Shown: positions 44,840 to 54,973, counted from the first letter of the stretch. The stretch is 64,000 nt of DNA from a bacterium (GCA_028278125.1 JANQEY010000199.1:1-64000); one strand, 5' to 3'. Translations and numbers: made by a program. Notes: a model not told the origin generated them from the letters alone.

Positions 44840-46521
44840 TAAACTTCCTTCTTAAGGTGGATTACGACTGAAGCACCGTTCCCACCGGTAGTCTCGATTA
44901 CTACTTTACCAAAATGTTCCACGGCAATCCTGTGCACAATGGATAGCCCAATACCTGTTCCTTCTGGCTTGGTAGTAAAGTACAGGTCAAAAATTTTATC
45001 TCTGAGTGATTCAGCAATTCCCGGGCCATTATCTTTTATCCTGATAATTACCATATCATCCGATAATTCCGCCCCTAGATGTATTTCACCGGTTTTATCC
45101 TGAACAACATCCAGGGAATTCTGCAGCAGATTTATAATTGCCTGTTTTACCTGGTTTTGATCGAACAGAAATTCTGGATCTTCTTCAATCCTGGATGAGA
45201 AATTGACTCCCCTTGATTCACATGCAGGTCGATACAGAGTCTCGATGTCTTCGAAAATTTTTGAGAGTTTCCCCGGTTTTTTCACTACTTTTGCGGGACG
45301 GGCAAAATTGAGAAAATCTTTTATAATGTTATCCAACCGCTGGTTTTCCATAATCATTGAATCCAGGAGCTGATTATACTCATCGCTGTCTTCTGCAGGG
45401 GAGAATTCGGCTTTTAGCCTTTGAGTAGCCATCCCGATTGTATTGAGAGGATTCCGTATTTCGTGCGCTACACTACCTGCCAACGCTCCCATCGCAGATA
45501 ATTTTTCACGAATATTTCTCTCCGATTCCAATCTTCGAACTTCATTCTCGATCCTGGTTTTTTCAGATTCAATAATTTTTATGTTCTGCCGGGTTATTAT
45601 AAACGCAAATGCAGTGGCAGCTAAAATTATAAACAGAGTAGTTCGCAAGATTAATGAAAAAGTACTTCTTCTGCGGATTTCATAAATCTCTTCAATATCC
45701 AGGCCAAGACGGAGTGTTGTTTCACCAAGAAGTGTAAAGGGTGTAGACGCCTCAAACAGTTTCCCATCAGGAGTAGAGATAAAGTCTGCATAAAACTCCG
45801 TTCTGCCGAGCAAAATATTTCTGTCTTTATCATTGGGGGTTGCAATCCAGTTAGGAGCTCCGGGAGTGGCTGCAAGAATACCATCTTTACTGTCAATTAA
45901 TACGTAACGGACCTCGGGACGGGAATCGATATCATACAACAGGGCACTTAATCCGAAATTACTTCTCATCTGTAGGATTTCATCAGCGCGAAAACTGACA
46001 ATAATGGCACCAGCAGATGGTATTGATACTACTATTCCAAATCTTCTATCACCTGAGTGAGGGTTAAAAAATCCTATTACCTGTTCCTCAATATATTGAG
46101 TTGAAAGAAGAGGGGAGATTTTTTTAATCGTGTTGTCGTCAGGCCCGGAAAACCCGGGAGTGCCATTTGTTCGCTCCCCTTTTTTATTAACAATATCAAT
46201 GCAATAAATCCCAGCATTATTACTAATCGTCTGGAAATTAATCGAGCGATGACTATCTGAGTTCAATATTTCACGAACGAGGTGTCCAACGGAAAACAGG
46301 TGATCGGTGACAGTATTCTGGATAGCCTCTTCGGCGATTGTAGAAAGCTCAACTGAATTCTGAATGTGACTGATCAATCCCTCTGCCTGGCGTACAGCAA
46401 GATCATGCGTTAGTTTGCGTGTGTAAAAGTAATCCCAGATCGCAGCGATAAGGGTAAGTATAAACAATGTGAGCAAAAGTAATACTACAAGATGTGTTGT
46501 AGAAGAAGATTTATTTGTCAT
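44839..46521 (-). CDS. Membrane sensor histidine kinase of the NtrB/ZraS type
   Basis: A 560-residue kinase. A membrane segment near 9-27 and a second near 290-312 flank an extracytoplasmic sensor domain of about 260 residues. The HisKA domain has GSVAHEIRNPLNTIG (phosphorylated His about 345), then a HATPase_c domain with INLLQNSLD (N box), KDNGPGI (G1) and PEGTGIGLSIV (G2). The sensed signal is unknown. It is encoded just before the NtrC-type regulator (coupled by a one-base overlap), an arrangement typical of envelope- or metal-stress two-component systems. It is divergent from the cytochrome c maturation operon. Confidence 0.92.
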   Translation of the reverse strand: MTNKSSSTTHLVVLLLLTLFILTLIAAIWDYFYTRKLTHDLAVRQAEGLISHIQNSVELSTIAEEAIQNTVTDHLFSVGHLVREILNSDSHRSINFQTISNNAGIYCIDIVNKKGERTNGTPGFSGPDDNTIKKISPLLSTQYIEEQVIGFFNPHSGDRRFGIVVSIPSAGAIIVSFRADEILQMRSNFGLSALLYDIDSRPEVRYVLIDSKDGILAATPGAPNWIATPNDKDRNILLGRTEFYADFISTPDGKLFEASTPFTLLGETTLRLGLDIEEIYEIRRRSTFSLILRTTLFIILAATAFAFIITRQNIKIIESEKTRIENEVRRLESERNIREKLSAMGALAGSVAHEIRNPLNTIGMATQRLKAEFSPAEDSDEYNQLLDSMIMENQRLDNIIKDFLNFARPAKVVKKPGKLSKIFEDIETLYRPACESRGVNFSSRIEEDPEFLFDQNQVKQAIINLLQNSLDVVQDKTGEIHLGAELSDDMVIIRIKDNGPGIAESLRDKIFDLYFTTKPEGTGIGLSIVHRIAVEHFGKVVIETTGGNGASVVIHLKKEV

Positions 46522-46862
46522 GGTTTATTCAAGATTTAGATCTTTTATGATAAATCCTTATAGACTGCTCAATAAAACTAATCCCATGCGCTGATAGCAA
46601 TATTATTCAGTTACCACTGAACGAAAATATAATAACTATCTCTCAGATAGTCCTCACCCGATCCAGGAATCTCTATTTATGCTGTTATTTCTTGTTGTCC
46701 TTCCAGATTATACAGCCCTGGGAAGATATTAACCTCAGAATAATTATACTAAGTATACAAATAGGATTGGAACCATTTTCAAGAATTAGGAAAACTTATG
46801 CTTGTGAGAGGAGATTGAATAATATATTTTCTCCAATCCTGATAATTAGATAACATTAACAA
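46522..46862. other. Divergent intergenic region with no recognised feature
   Basis: About 341 bases between the histidine kinase and the ResB gene. AT-rich, presumably carrying both promoters. I searched by eye for a sigma-54 site (TGGCAC-N5-TTGC), hairpins and small frames, and found none convincing. Confidence 0.5.
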
Positions 46863-48203
46863 ATGCCGGAAGAACAAATGCAATCAAACGATAAGCCTGG
46901 AAACGTAATCGACAGTTTCTGGAATTTGCTGAAGTCAATGAAATTTGCCATTATTTTGCTTATCGTCCTCACTATAGCTTCATTATTTAACCTTTTCCTG
47001 AATGAATTTATAATCCCGGTGGATGGCGATTCCGAATTAATCTATAAAACATATGCCTCAAGGTACGGTGCTTTAAAAGCTTCTTTGCTGATGACGTTCC
47101 AGATGTACAAGCCATACCATTCCTGGTGGTACACCGGAATACTTGCAATTTTGACTCTTTCCATGCTGATCTGCGTCATTGACCGTGCGCCATCAATGTT
47201 CAGAAGATCATTCAGACCCACTTTTATCAGGAAACCGGAAACTTATACTGCATCAGAAAATCACTATACCCTGGTTGGGGAGAGTGGTTTTATCGACCTG
47301 GCCACAACTTTCTTGAAGAAAAAAGGGTACCTGGTTGCCTTCGATAAAAGTGAGCCGGGAGAGTATTTGTCCGCACGGAAGAATACATTTGCGCATATCG
47401 GCCCCTGGATACTTCACGTGGGGATGATTGTTCTGATAGTCGGTGGGGCGATGGTTGCCAGGAGTGAGTACAGGGAATATGTACGTGGATTACCTGGTGA
47501 CTTTCTCATGCAGTCTGAGGATGAATGGGGGTTTAATGTCAGGGTGGATGATTTTATCATCAATTATCATCCGCTTAATGTAAAACAAACCGTTTCAATT
47601 GGTTCCGACTCACTTGGACGAATAATTAACGTTAACGATGATGGGACATTTGAACTGGAACTGTATGGATATTTCGAGGGTGGATCTTACATACCTCAAG
47701 CTGGCGTCCTCAATTCTGTTGAGGCAGAGAGAATTTCGAACAGCTTTGATTTCCGAATGAGTAGTGGACGTCTCGACCAGTCTAATATTGCGGATTATAT
47801 AGCAGTCTTAACCGTATTTGAGGGAAACAGGGAGATATTTACAAAACGGATTGAGGTTAATGTTCCGCTACGTTACAAAGGATACAGGTTTTACCAGTCA
47901 AGTTTTAACGATACAGTACGTGACGATAACGGTACCTGGATGACGATAATTGAGGTCAGGAAGGACAGGGGATCTGTTCTTGTTGCCATTGGACTGATAC
48001 TGAGTACCATTGGCGTGTTTCTCGGGCTATATCTTGTTCCGAAACGGTTAAATATTATGGTTTTTCAAGAAAGTGGAAAAGAGAAAGTATTGCTTGTGGG
48101 CAAAACAACCAGGAACAAGACCAGTTTCGAGAATCACCTTGAAAACATTGTTAAATCTCTTTCTGATAATTCAGGCTACAAGGTTATAAACGATGAAAAG
48201 TAG
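46863..48203 (+). CDS. resB: Cytochrome c biogenesis protein ResB/Ccs1
   Basis: A 446-residue ResB-family protein of the system II cytochrome c maturation machinery, which with CcsA delivers and attaches haem outside the membrane. Membrane segments lie at about 26-46, 92-112 and 178-198, a large extracytoplasmic domain spans about 205-360, and a last membrane segment is near 375-395 (VLVAIGLILSTIGVFLGLYL). FWNLLKSMKFAIILL is the family N-terminus, and YKGYRFYQSSF is the conserved stretch before the last helix. It overlaps the next gene by 11 bases. Confidence 0.92.
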   Translation: MPEEQMQSNDKPGNVIDSFWNLLKSMKFAIILLIVLTIASLFNLFLNEFIIPVDGDSELIYKTYASRYGALKASLLMTFQMYKPYHSWWYTGILAILTLSMLICVIDRAPSMFRRSFRPTFIRKPETYTASENHYTLVGESGFIDLATTFLKKKGYLVAFDKSEPGEYLSARKNTFAHIGPWILHVGMIVLIVGGAMVARSEYREYVRGLPGDFLMQSEDEWGFNVRVDDFIINYHPLNVKQTVSIGSDSLGRIINVNDDGTFELELYGYFEGGSYIPQAGVLNSVEAERISNSFDFRMSSGRLDQSNIADYIAVLTVFEGNREIFTKRIEVNVPLRYKGYRFYQSSFNDTVRDDNGTWMTIIEVRKDRGSVLVAIGLILSTIGVFLGLYLVPKRLNIMVFQESGKEKVLLVGKTTRNKTSFENHLENIVKSLSDNSGYKVINDEK

Positions 48204-48708
48204 AAACCTGATTTTTGTAATTGTTTTAGTGATGATTGTGGGACTTCTGGTCTGGTCTGGAATTAAGGATAGAGCAGATGAAGAAAATGCTCATGTACAT
48301 GAGACTGAACCGGGGATGATGGGAAGTCATACCACTGGCACCGAGCAGCCTGTTGTATCGAATATCAGCCTGGCAATTAAACATGTATCGGGGGATTCTA
48401 TCCCATCAATGACAATAACTCCCGGCAGTATTAATGCAGTTACAGGAACTATATATTCGATTAAGGCTACTGATTTTTATACTCATTGGAATTTTGATGG
48501 CAGGCCGGTGAACCTGTCATTCGAAGAAAAAAATCCTGCCGTTAAAATTGAGGTGTTCCAGGGTGACAGCCTGCTTTATTACCAATGGGCATTCAAAAAC
48601 ATGCCCTTTTTCGGGATGGGTGGATTCAGCTCGGAACATCCGGGGGGGAAGGCAAAAGACCTGGCCTTCACTTTGTTGGCATACGAAGGACTAAGTTTCA
48701 CGCATTGA
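48193..48708 (+). CDS. Membrane-anchored protein encoded between resB and ccsA
   Basis: A 171-residue protein with one N-terminal membrane segment (about 5-23), a His-containing acidic segment (NAHVHETEPGMMGSHTTG), and a soluble domain in which WNFDGRPVNLSF and ALLAYEGLSFTH are visible. It overlaps resB by 11 bases and ends 24 bases before ccsA, so it belongs to the cytochrome c maturation operon. Possible role as a small accessory or metal/haem handling factor is inferred only from position and His content. I do not recognise a family. Confidence 0.65.
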   Translation: MKSRNLIFVIVLVMIVGLLVWSGIKDRADEENAHVHETEPGMMGSHTTGTEQPVVSNISLAIKHVSGDSIPSMTITPGSINAVTGTIYSIKATDFYTHWNFDGRPVNLSFEEKNPAVKIEVFQGDSLLYYQWAFKNMPFFGMGGFSSEHPGGKAKDLAFTLLAYEGLSFTH

Positions 48709-48732
48709 CAAAACCGTAATTGGAGATACAAG

Positions 48733-50061
48733 ATGTTACGTCCGGACGCGTTACTGTTTTCTATTGCATTCTGGGCATATTTACTGGGATTCCTGGGATA
48801 TATCCTTCTTACGGCGCTGAATAAAAAGCAGTTCGGCATAATCTCCACAGCTTTGATGATTGTTGGAGTGATTCCACACACAGCTGCGTTTATTGTTCGC
48901 TGGACAGCACAAGGGCATTATCCCCTGGCTAATATGTACGAGTACATGGGAATGATGGCCTGGATGGTCGTACTTGGTATGATATACTATGTTTTTAAAT
49001 ATAAAAACCATAAGATAGGAGTATTTACGTCGCCGGTGGTTGTGATGCTCCTTGTGACCGCCAGCCTACTGCCATCGGATATTAACAGCCAATTGATGCC
49101 TGCCCTGCAATCGATCTGGTTAACAATTCACGTGACAATGGCTGCACTGGGATCTGGATCATTCTTGATCGCATTTGCTGCTGCAAGTTTATACCTCTTA
49201 TCCATTTCAATGGATAAGAATGGGCGAAAACTTGAGGTTCTGAACAGGGAATGGTTCCTGTTTTTTATCTGCTGGATTGTAATACCGGTAGTGTCGATGA
49301 TTCTGCTCAAGCTGGCCGGTTGGATGCCAACTCCCGTGAGAAGTCTGGCCGAAGCAAGAATGATGGGGCTGGAAGGGAAAGCTCTGACATCATTTGCCCT
49401 GTACCTGGGACAGCAGCCAATACTGGCCGGACAATATGCTATAGGCCTTGGGATTGGAATGGTACTTGGCGCCATAACCTGGCCGATTATTCACAAATTC
49501 AGAAACAGGGGTGACCGGGACTCATCATCTGGTTCACAATTTTTTACAGTTTTGATAATTGCACTGTTGTTGTCAGCAATTATCTCTGCGCAGCTTGTTC
49601 ATGAAAATATGATTTCAGTTACATCATCGAGCTATTTTAAAATCTTCGAGTTCTTCGGTCCAACATTGATTGTATCGTGGTTTATTACGCCAATCATGTT
49701 TTACATACTTCTTTTAATGGGTGGCGGATGGATAGGTAAGATCGGGATAAACAGGAAAATCCTTGAGGATCTTTCTTATACGTCAGTAGTTATTGGTTAC
49801 CCTCTGTATACGGTGGGCGCGTTATTCGCGGGTGCTGTCTGGGCTGAACAGGCATGGGGAAGCTGGTGGAGCTGGGATCCAAAAGAAGTTGGAGCGTTGA
49901 TTATCTGGCTGTTCTACACCGCGTTTCTGCATGCACGATTTAATCGACAATGGAAAGGTGAACGAGCAGCCATCCTCGTTATCCTGGGGATGGTGATGGT
50001 TTTCATAAGTTTCTTTGGAAATTACTTCTTCGGTGGGTTACATTCCTTTGAGGTTACATAG
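48733..50061 (+). CDS. ccsA: Cytochrome c biogenesis protein CcsA/ResC
   Basis: A 442-residue polytopic membrane protein with the CcsA haem-handling signature: the WWD motif WGSWWSWDPKEVGALIIWL at about 375-393 and conserved flanking His positions, for example AFLHARF. CcsA forms with ResB the system II haem lyase; it exports and presents haem for ligation to CXXCH apocytochromes. Its hydrophobic segments run through most of the sequence. It is the last gene of the resB operon and is followed 45 bases later by an Rrf2 regulator, which could respond to redox or iron-sulfur state. Confidence 0.94.
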   Translation: MLRPDALLFSIAFWAYLLGFLGYILLTALNKKQFGIISTALMIVGVIPHTAAFIVRWTAQGHYPLANMYEYMGMMAWMVVLGMIYYVFKYKNHKIGVFTSPVVVMLLVTASLLPSDINSQLMPALQSIWLTIHVTMAALGSGSFLIAFAAASLYLLSISMDKNGRKLEVLNREWFLFFICWIVIPVVSMILLKLAGWMPTPVRSLAEARMMGLEGKALTSFALYLGQQPILAGQYAIGLGIGMVLGAITWPIIHKFRNRGDRDSSSGSQFFTVLIIALLLSAIISAQLVHENMISVTSSSYFKIFEFFGPTLIVSWFITPIMFYILLLMGGGWIGKIGINRKILEDLSYTSVVIGYPLYTVGALFAGAVWAEQAWGSWWSWDPKEVGALIIWLFYTAFLHARFNRQWKGERAAILVILGMVMVFISFFGNYFFGGLHSFEVT

Positions 50062-50106
50062 GAATATTGTAAGTTAAGTATATTTGCAGGTGGTTTGGGA
50101 GGATAC

Positions 50107-50550
50107 ATGCTGAACGCAACGTCAGAATACGCTATCAGGGCTATAGGCTACCTGGCGACAGTCGAACCCGGTGAAAATATTGGTTCAACGGAGATAGCCG
50201 ATGCGACAAATGTGCCAAAAAGATTTCTCCTGAAGATTCTGAATATGCTTAAAAATCAGGGAGTTATATCGACAACTCGCGGAATTGGTGGCGGTTTTTG
50301 CCTGGCAAGAAAGCCCGAGGATATCACACTGATGGAGATTGTAACTGTCTTTGAGGATATCAGCAGACATGCACACTGCCTCCTGGGGCATGATATTTGT
50401 GATCCGAAGGATCCTTGCCCGTTGCATATCGAATGGAGAAAAATACTTGACCAGATTGAATCATTTTTGCAAAACACCAGTGTTGCTTGTTTCAGGGATG
50501 CCAGGGATAAACATATTTTCGGAGTGATTCCAAAAACAGCAATGGAATGA
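50107..50550 (+). CDS. Rrf2-family regulator with Fe-S-type cysteines
   Basis: A 147-residue Rrf2 protein with an N-terminal winged helix (LNATSEYAIRAIGYLAT, GSTEIADATNVPKRFLLKIL, GIGGGFCLARKP). The three Cys at about 91, 98 and 104 (CLLGHDICDPKDPC) have the spacing of IscR/NsrR-type proteins, so an iron-sulfur cluster or redox switch is likely. The ligand (iron-sulfur status, nitric oxide or other) cannot be told. I chose ATG 50107 because GGGAGG ends four bases upstream; the in-frame TTG at 50095 is within that site. It lies downstream of ccsA and may control it or the nearby genes. Confidence 0.92.
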   Translation: MLNATSEYAIRAIGYLATVEPGENIGSTEIADATNVPKRFLLKILNMLKNQGVISTTRGIGGGFCLARKPEDITLMEIVTVFEDISRHAHCLLGHDICDPKDPCPLHIEWRKILDQIESFLQNTSVACFRDARDKHIFGVIPKTAME

Positions 50551-50558
50551 TAAGATCG

Positions 50559-51398
50559 TCAGTCAAAAGGTGAAAGAAGTTGGTCTCTGCTCGGGATATC
50601 ACCCATTTGTTCTGCAGTATGTTCCTCAATCTTGTGCAGTTTTATATTAATACTACCAAGAAATACCTTCAGGCTTGCTTTAACAGGATATGAATCCTCA
50701 TCATTTGTGATCCATGCTGAGAAATATCCTGTCCAGCCGGCCACACCTTTAAAACCGAGGAAACCCTCGATAAAACGAATTTCACGTTCGAAATCCGAGT
50801 TTTCCAGGGATTGAGATTTTAAACGATCACTGATATTGAGCTCGACAGGTCCATACTTGTCATCTATAAAAGAATAAAACCTGTCGAAGGGTAGTTCTGT
50901 TTTATATTTCTGGAACAAAATTAAAAGTGTGGGTAAATCAAAAGTTCTACCTTTAAGCTTGACATCCTTGGAAATTGAAACAACCGGCTCACCATTCTCA
51001 GAACTTAGATATTTTATCGTTTTTACATGATAAAGAGAATCGGAATAATCAAAATTGTATGTCGTTATTGAGGAGTCGGGGTATTCATAATCTACAGATC
51101 TAATGGATATCAGCCGGTCATGCTGCCTATCCATGAAGCTTTGATAGCGGTTGTGAAAATCAACGATAAAAACATTCGGATTAGAGTCAATTGTAATTCT
51201 ATTGCATTGAACGGAGTCCTTCTTTGGATGCGGGATATCCAGGTCAAGAACCAGTGTTCCGATTCGCAAAGGACCATACTTTATCTTAAATACATAAGAA
51301 TTGTATGCTTCCGAAGCAAAAGAAAATCCTGCTGCTACAATAGAAACTGAAATTATAAGCAAAATCAGGATGATTCGTTTCAAGTTCGAAGGTTTCAT
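50559..51398 (-). CDS. DUF3108-like exported protein
   Basis: A 279-residue protein with a signal peptide (about 8-28, ending AGFSFASEA). The mature part has the DUF3108 look: YNSYVFKIKYGPLRIGTLVLD near 32-52, the INISD-like strands, and the WITNDEDSYPVKASLKVFLG stretch near the end. DUF3108 proteins are exported and of unknown role, usually thought to be envelope proteins. It is encoded convergently with the Rrf2 gene (nine bases apart). Nothing in the neighbourhood gives a function. Confidence 0.75.
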   Translation of the reverse strand: MKPSNLKRIILILLIISVSIVAAGFSFASEAYNSYVFKIKYGPLRIGTLVLDLDIPHPKKDSVQCNRITIDSNPNVFIVDFHNRYQSFMDRQHDRLISIRSVDYEYPDSSITTYNFDYSDSLYHVKTIKYLSSENGEPVVSISKDVKLKGRTFDLPTLLILFQKYKTELPFDRFYSFIDDKYGPVELNISDRLKSQSLENSDFEREIRFIEGFLGFKGVAGWTGYFSAWITNDEDSYPVKASLKVFLGSINIKLHKIEEHTAEQMGDIPSRDQLLSPFD

Positions 51399-51495
51399 TA
51401 TTTCTGGTTTTCAATTAATAATTATCAATAAATTCAGTGAGAAAAATATACCGGCAGAAAATTATTATTCTAAACTAATATAAAATGAGTACCAA

Positions 51496-51525
51496 TAAAA
51501 ATGCCCGGCGAGACTATAGCCGGGC
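51496..51525 (-). terminator. Rho-independent terminator, minus strand
   Basis: Stem GCCCGGC (51503-51509) pairs with GCCGGGC (51519-51525) around a nine-base loop; on the minus strand it is followed by ATTTTTATT. It ends the transcript of the gene at 51550-52215. Confidence 0.82.
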
Positions 51526-51549
51526 GTAAACTTTTTATATTCATGATTA

Positions 51550-52215
51550 TTAAATCTTCTTGACCCTGGGAGCTCGATGTGGTTCTCCACGAAGGTAGAA
51601 AAACTTCTTGGCATAGAGTCTCATCATCATTTCCATGTTTGATTCTATAACGTCGATGAGAACGGTTTTCTTTGTGTTACCCAGGCGGAAATCATCATAG
51701 ATATATGGGTCTTCTTCAGTACCGACAACCAGTTTCATATTATAATACACAGATCGTCGGGAGAGTCTCCAGGTCTTAATAGTAAGCCATATTTTCCCTA
51801 TTTCATTTGGCAGTGACTCATCCGGACTGCCACCTATCGCCCTGATCAATTTATCACGGTATTCCTCGTTCTCAGGGTTATTCCACTTATCCGGATCGAC
51901 ATGGGGGAATTGCTTAAAATGCCTGTCGTAACATTTCGCTTCAAGGTAAAACTCGAGGTACTCCATGGTGAAGTTTAAACGGGTTGTATCACCAATAAAC
52001 TCAACGTCTAACAGATCGTAAAATGCGACGTTCTCCAAGTCCTTTTTATACTTGTTGTAATCAAACCAGGCAACTGTTTTATCGATCATAGATTCAATAT
52101 CATATTGCGCTTCGGGATCATCCTTCGTGATCGCGGAATAAAAGATGATAAATCCTACTATCAGGATAACCGATGATATTGAAACTTTAAGGAAGGCTCT
52201 CCAGTATTTGTTCAT
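51550..52215 (-). CDS. Membrane-anchored protein of unknown function
   Basis: A 221-residue protein with one N-terminal membrane segment (about 10-29, VSISSVILIVGFIIFYSAI). The rest is soluble and rich in charged and aromatic residues (DKTVAWFDYNKYKKDLENVA, LEFYLEAKCYDRHFKQFP, FYLRGEPHRAPRVKK). I recognise no domain. It probably sits in the inner membrane with an extracytoplasmic domain. A GAGAAAA ribosome site precedes the ATG, and a minus-strand terminator follows. Confidence 0.7.
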   Translation of the reverse strand: MNKYWRAFLKVSISSVILIVGFIIFYSAITKDDPEAQYDIESMIDKTVAWFDYNKYKKDLENVAFYDLLDVEFIGDTTRLNFTMEYLEFYLEAKCYDRHFKQFPHVDPDKWNNPENEEYRDKLIRAIGGSPDESLPNEIGKIWLTIKTWRLSRRSVYYNMKLVVGTEEDPYIYDDFRLGNTKKTVLIDVIESNMEMMMRLYAKKFFYLRGEPHRAPRVKKI

Positions 52216-52392
52216 TTTCTCTGTCTCCCTGACTAACGTAGTAACCTTCCGGCTGGAAGAGTCTAAACCTGAAATTATTACTTCATGCGAATGAACGAAT
52301 ATAAAGAAACGGGACGGGAAGGTAAAGAACTTTTACGTGTTTGTATATGCTCTTTTAACATAGAGATTATCAGTAATTTAACTATTGTTAAG

Positions 52393-54672
52393 CTAGAACA
52401 TATACCCGATTCTCAGATGTGATATTGATTCATTCACTGTTCCCCAGTGGGAAGTAAACTGGATAGGTCCAAAACGAGTGAGAATTCCTATTGTCAACCC
52501 CGCACCTGCCTCCACGTCTTTACCATCAAATTCCAATGACCACTCATCACGAACCCGGCCAATATTTCCTTCCAACACAACAAACCTGTTATTCCACGTT
52601 TCCCATTGGACAGCGATACTGCCGATCTGCTTTGTGTCGCCAGCTAATTGCCCGGATTTTGCTCCAAGAAAACTGTCTATACCTCCTGCCGAGTATCCTG
52701 GAAAAATCGTAAAATCATCGTGTGTTAATGATCCGAGTGTAACTGCGGCTTGAATTGTGAAACGACTACTCACAGGTACATTTGCCTGAGCGGTAAAATC
52801 TCTGAGAATAAACGACTTGTTATTGACCTGGTCATATAAACTTTGATTGTAAGCTGCTTCAATAAATAGACCGCTTCTGGGAAAATTGATCCTGTCCAAA
52901 GTGTCGTACCAGAATATCGCGAACCAACTGAAAAATTCCTGTTTTATATCAGACTCATTATTGTCATCCTCTGGTGGATTAATTGCATTAAAATTGTCAG
53001 AGATTGCTGCCAGCCCTATCCCGAAAAGAGTTGTTGTAGAAAATATTGAGCCGACGAAAAGCTCGGTTGAACTGGAATTATGGTCGTAGGGAATTGAGAC
53101 ACCCGGTTCTTTGTTAAATATAAAATCTGATTCATAGTTGTTCAGCTGCAACCTTATTCCCAGACGAGGCTGGATCCCGGTATGGACAAAGTATGAGAGA
53201 GTTGAACCACTTATATTTCCCAGACGAACATCAGCTACTGCCATAGATCCCTGGAGACCAAGATTATGCCTTGTCAGATTAAAAATTACAGCAGCTTTAT
53301 CATCGCTATCGTAGTGAAAACCAAATCTGACCGTGTTTGGATTCTTTTCAATTAGTTTAAAATGTAATATTGTGCCATCAGGTGTCGCTTCGAGACGGTA
53401 GGTAACTCTTTCAAAAAACTGGGTGCTGTAAACACGTTCAACACTTCTTTGAATCTCTGAACGTGCGATCCAGGTCTCTTTTTTTATGCCAAGCTGTGTT
53501 TTAACAAGTCTAAGTGGTGTTTTATCCAGTCCCTCTATTTCAATCGATGAGACATAAATGGTATCCGGGCTGATTGGCTTATAAACCGGTTTTCCCCGTC
53601 CGATGGATTTTAATGAATCTGCCAAAGCTCTCAACCTCGGCAGAAAATTGATTGCCGCGTTTTCACCAATTTCGATAATTTCCTCAACTCGTCCAAATTC
53701 GTGCATTGCAACATCATCCAGAGCCGGTTCGATGAGAATATCACAGAGATATCTTTGGTGGGTGTTTTCTTCTGCACTTTGGAATGCCATTGTCTGGTTG
53801 GTTATAGACCACAGGTCGTTAATGGACTCAACATCCTGCAAAGGCGTTCCCACGTCGACACCAATAATAAATTCAGCCCCAAGATCTATAGCGTCTGTCG
53901 CTGGCAGGTTTCGAGCGATATATCCATCAATCAATAATTTATCTTCAATCCAGACAGGTGTCATTAACGATGGGATAGACATACTGGCTCTAATTGCTTC
54001 AGAAAGAAATCCCCTGTTTAATACTACGGGTTCACCGTTCTCGAGATCTGTTGCTACACAAGCGAAGGGAACGGGAAAATCACTGAAATTCTCAATATCA
54101 TGGACAGGCCAGGTAAGTTCAGTAATTTTATTACTGATTTTTTGACCGGGGATTACGCCGGTTGGCAGTTCAATGTCCCAGCCTTTTATCGGAAGTGAAA
54201 GAGTATACCTCGAATCATAGAATTTCTGCTCCATGGCCAAAGACCTGCGGCTTGGAGTATCGTCAAATATATCTGTCCAGTCAGTGTTAACGAATATGGA
54301 TTCCAGTTCTGCGGCCGAATATCCAATCGAATATAAACCACCGACAACGGCACCCATGCTGGTTCCTGTAATTACCTCAATCTCCAGGTTTGCTTCTTCA
54401 AGAATCTTTAAGACACCTATATGAGCAATACCTTTTGCCCCACCACCACTCAGTACTAGACCAAGCACAGGACGATTCGGCTTTGATTCGTCTAATTCTG
54501 ATTCAACAGCAGAACCTGGTTCCTGAGAAATAAACCAGGAATATTCGTCATGATTCTCCTGTTTGTTTATCGGATTATTAACGTTTTTAGCGGGAGTAGT
54601 TAATGGTGAGCATAACAAAGCAACTATAATAATTATTGTGAGATTAGCGCATTTAGAGTAGGATTTGGTCAT
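52393..54672 (-). CDS. Patatin-like phospholipase with POTRA and BamA-type barrel
   Basis: A 759-residue exported protein of the PlpD/type Vd kind. The patatin domain (about 68-265) has GGGAKG near 76-81, the nucleophile in GTSMG (Ser105) and the Asp of DGYIARN near 226, completing the Ser-Asp dyad. A POTRA-like segment (about 365-440, IYVSSIEIEGLDKTPLRL) precedes a membrane beta-barrel ending SISHLRIGYMF, with a terminal Phe as in BamA-type proteins. Such proteins are lipases displayed on or released from the outer membrane. ATG 54672 gives a clean signal peptide (LTIIIIVALLCSPLTTPA); ATG 54735 would add 21 unconserved residues. Confidence 0.9.
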   Translation of the reverse strand: MTKSYSKCANLTIIIIVALLCSPLTTPAKNVNNPINKQENHDEYSWFISQEPGSAVESELDESKPNRPVLGLVLSGGGAKGIAHIGVLKILEEANLEIEVITGTSMGAVVGGLYSIGYSAAELESIFVNTDWTDIFDDTPSRRSLAMEQKFYDSRYTLSLPIKGWDIELPTGVIPGQKISNKITELTWPVHDIENFSDFPVPFACVATDLENGEPVVLNRGFLSEAIRASMSIPSLMTPVWIEDKLLIDGYIARNLPATDAIDLGAEFIIGVDVGTPLQDVESINDLWSITNQTMAFQSAEENTHQRYLCDILIEPALDDVAMHEFGRVEEIIEIGENAAINFLPRLRALADSLKSIGRGKPVYKPISPDTIYVSSIEIEGLDKTPLRLVKTQLGIKKETWIARSEIQRSVERVYSTQFFERVTYRLEATPDGTILHFKLIEKNPNTVRFGFHYDSDDKAAVIFNLTRHNLGLQGSMAVADVRLGNISGSTLSYFVHTGIQPRLGIRLQLNNYESDFIFNKEPGVSIPYDHNSSSTELFVGSIFSTTTLFGIGLAAISDNFNAINPPEDDNNESDIKQEFFSWFAIFWYDTLDRINFPRSGLFIEAAYNQSLYDQVNNKSFILRDFTAQANVPVSSRFTIQAAVTLGSLTHDDFTIFPGYSAGGIDSFLGAKSGQLAGDTKQIGSIAVQWETWNNRFVVLEGNIGRVRDEWSLEFDGKDVEAGAGLTIGILTRFGPIQFTSHWGTVNESISHLRIGYMF

Positions 54673-54973
54673 CTTAGTTTTTAGTAGATCAGCTTGTGAG
54701 ATATTATTTTGAAAGATATCTTCTAACAATAACATTTACAAATATTACTGGGAGAAATGTTGTATTTCACATATCTCGTTAAATGTGAAAGATTTAACTA
54801 TTGGCCAGTCTTTACTCTCTAAGAATAATGATCTTTTTTTAACAATCTTTATGCCCTAAATTTGCTGACGTACAGATTTTTGAAGATAACTAAGATTCAT
54901 TACAAGAATATTAAGTAATCCTTTAAAATACTTCTTTTCAAGGGATGATCTAACATTAGTAAGGTGACCTGTC
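54673..54973. other. Intergenic region, no recognised feature
   Basis: About 301 bases between the divergent patatin-like and rubredoxin genes. AT-rich, with only diffuse promoter-like stretches. No hairpin, repeat or supported small frame. Confidence 0.5.

Noticed and set aside
46522..46862. A sigma-54 promoter controlled by the NtrC-type regulator
   Set aside because: No TGGCAC-N5-TTGC pattern was found on either strand of this gap.
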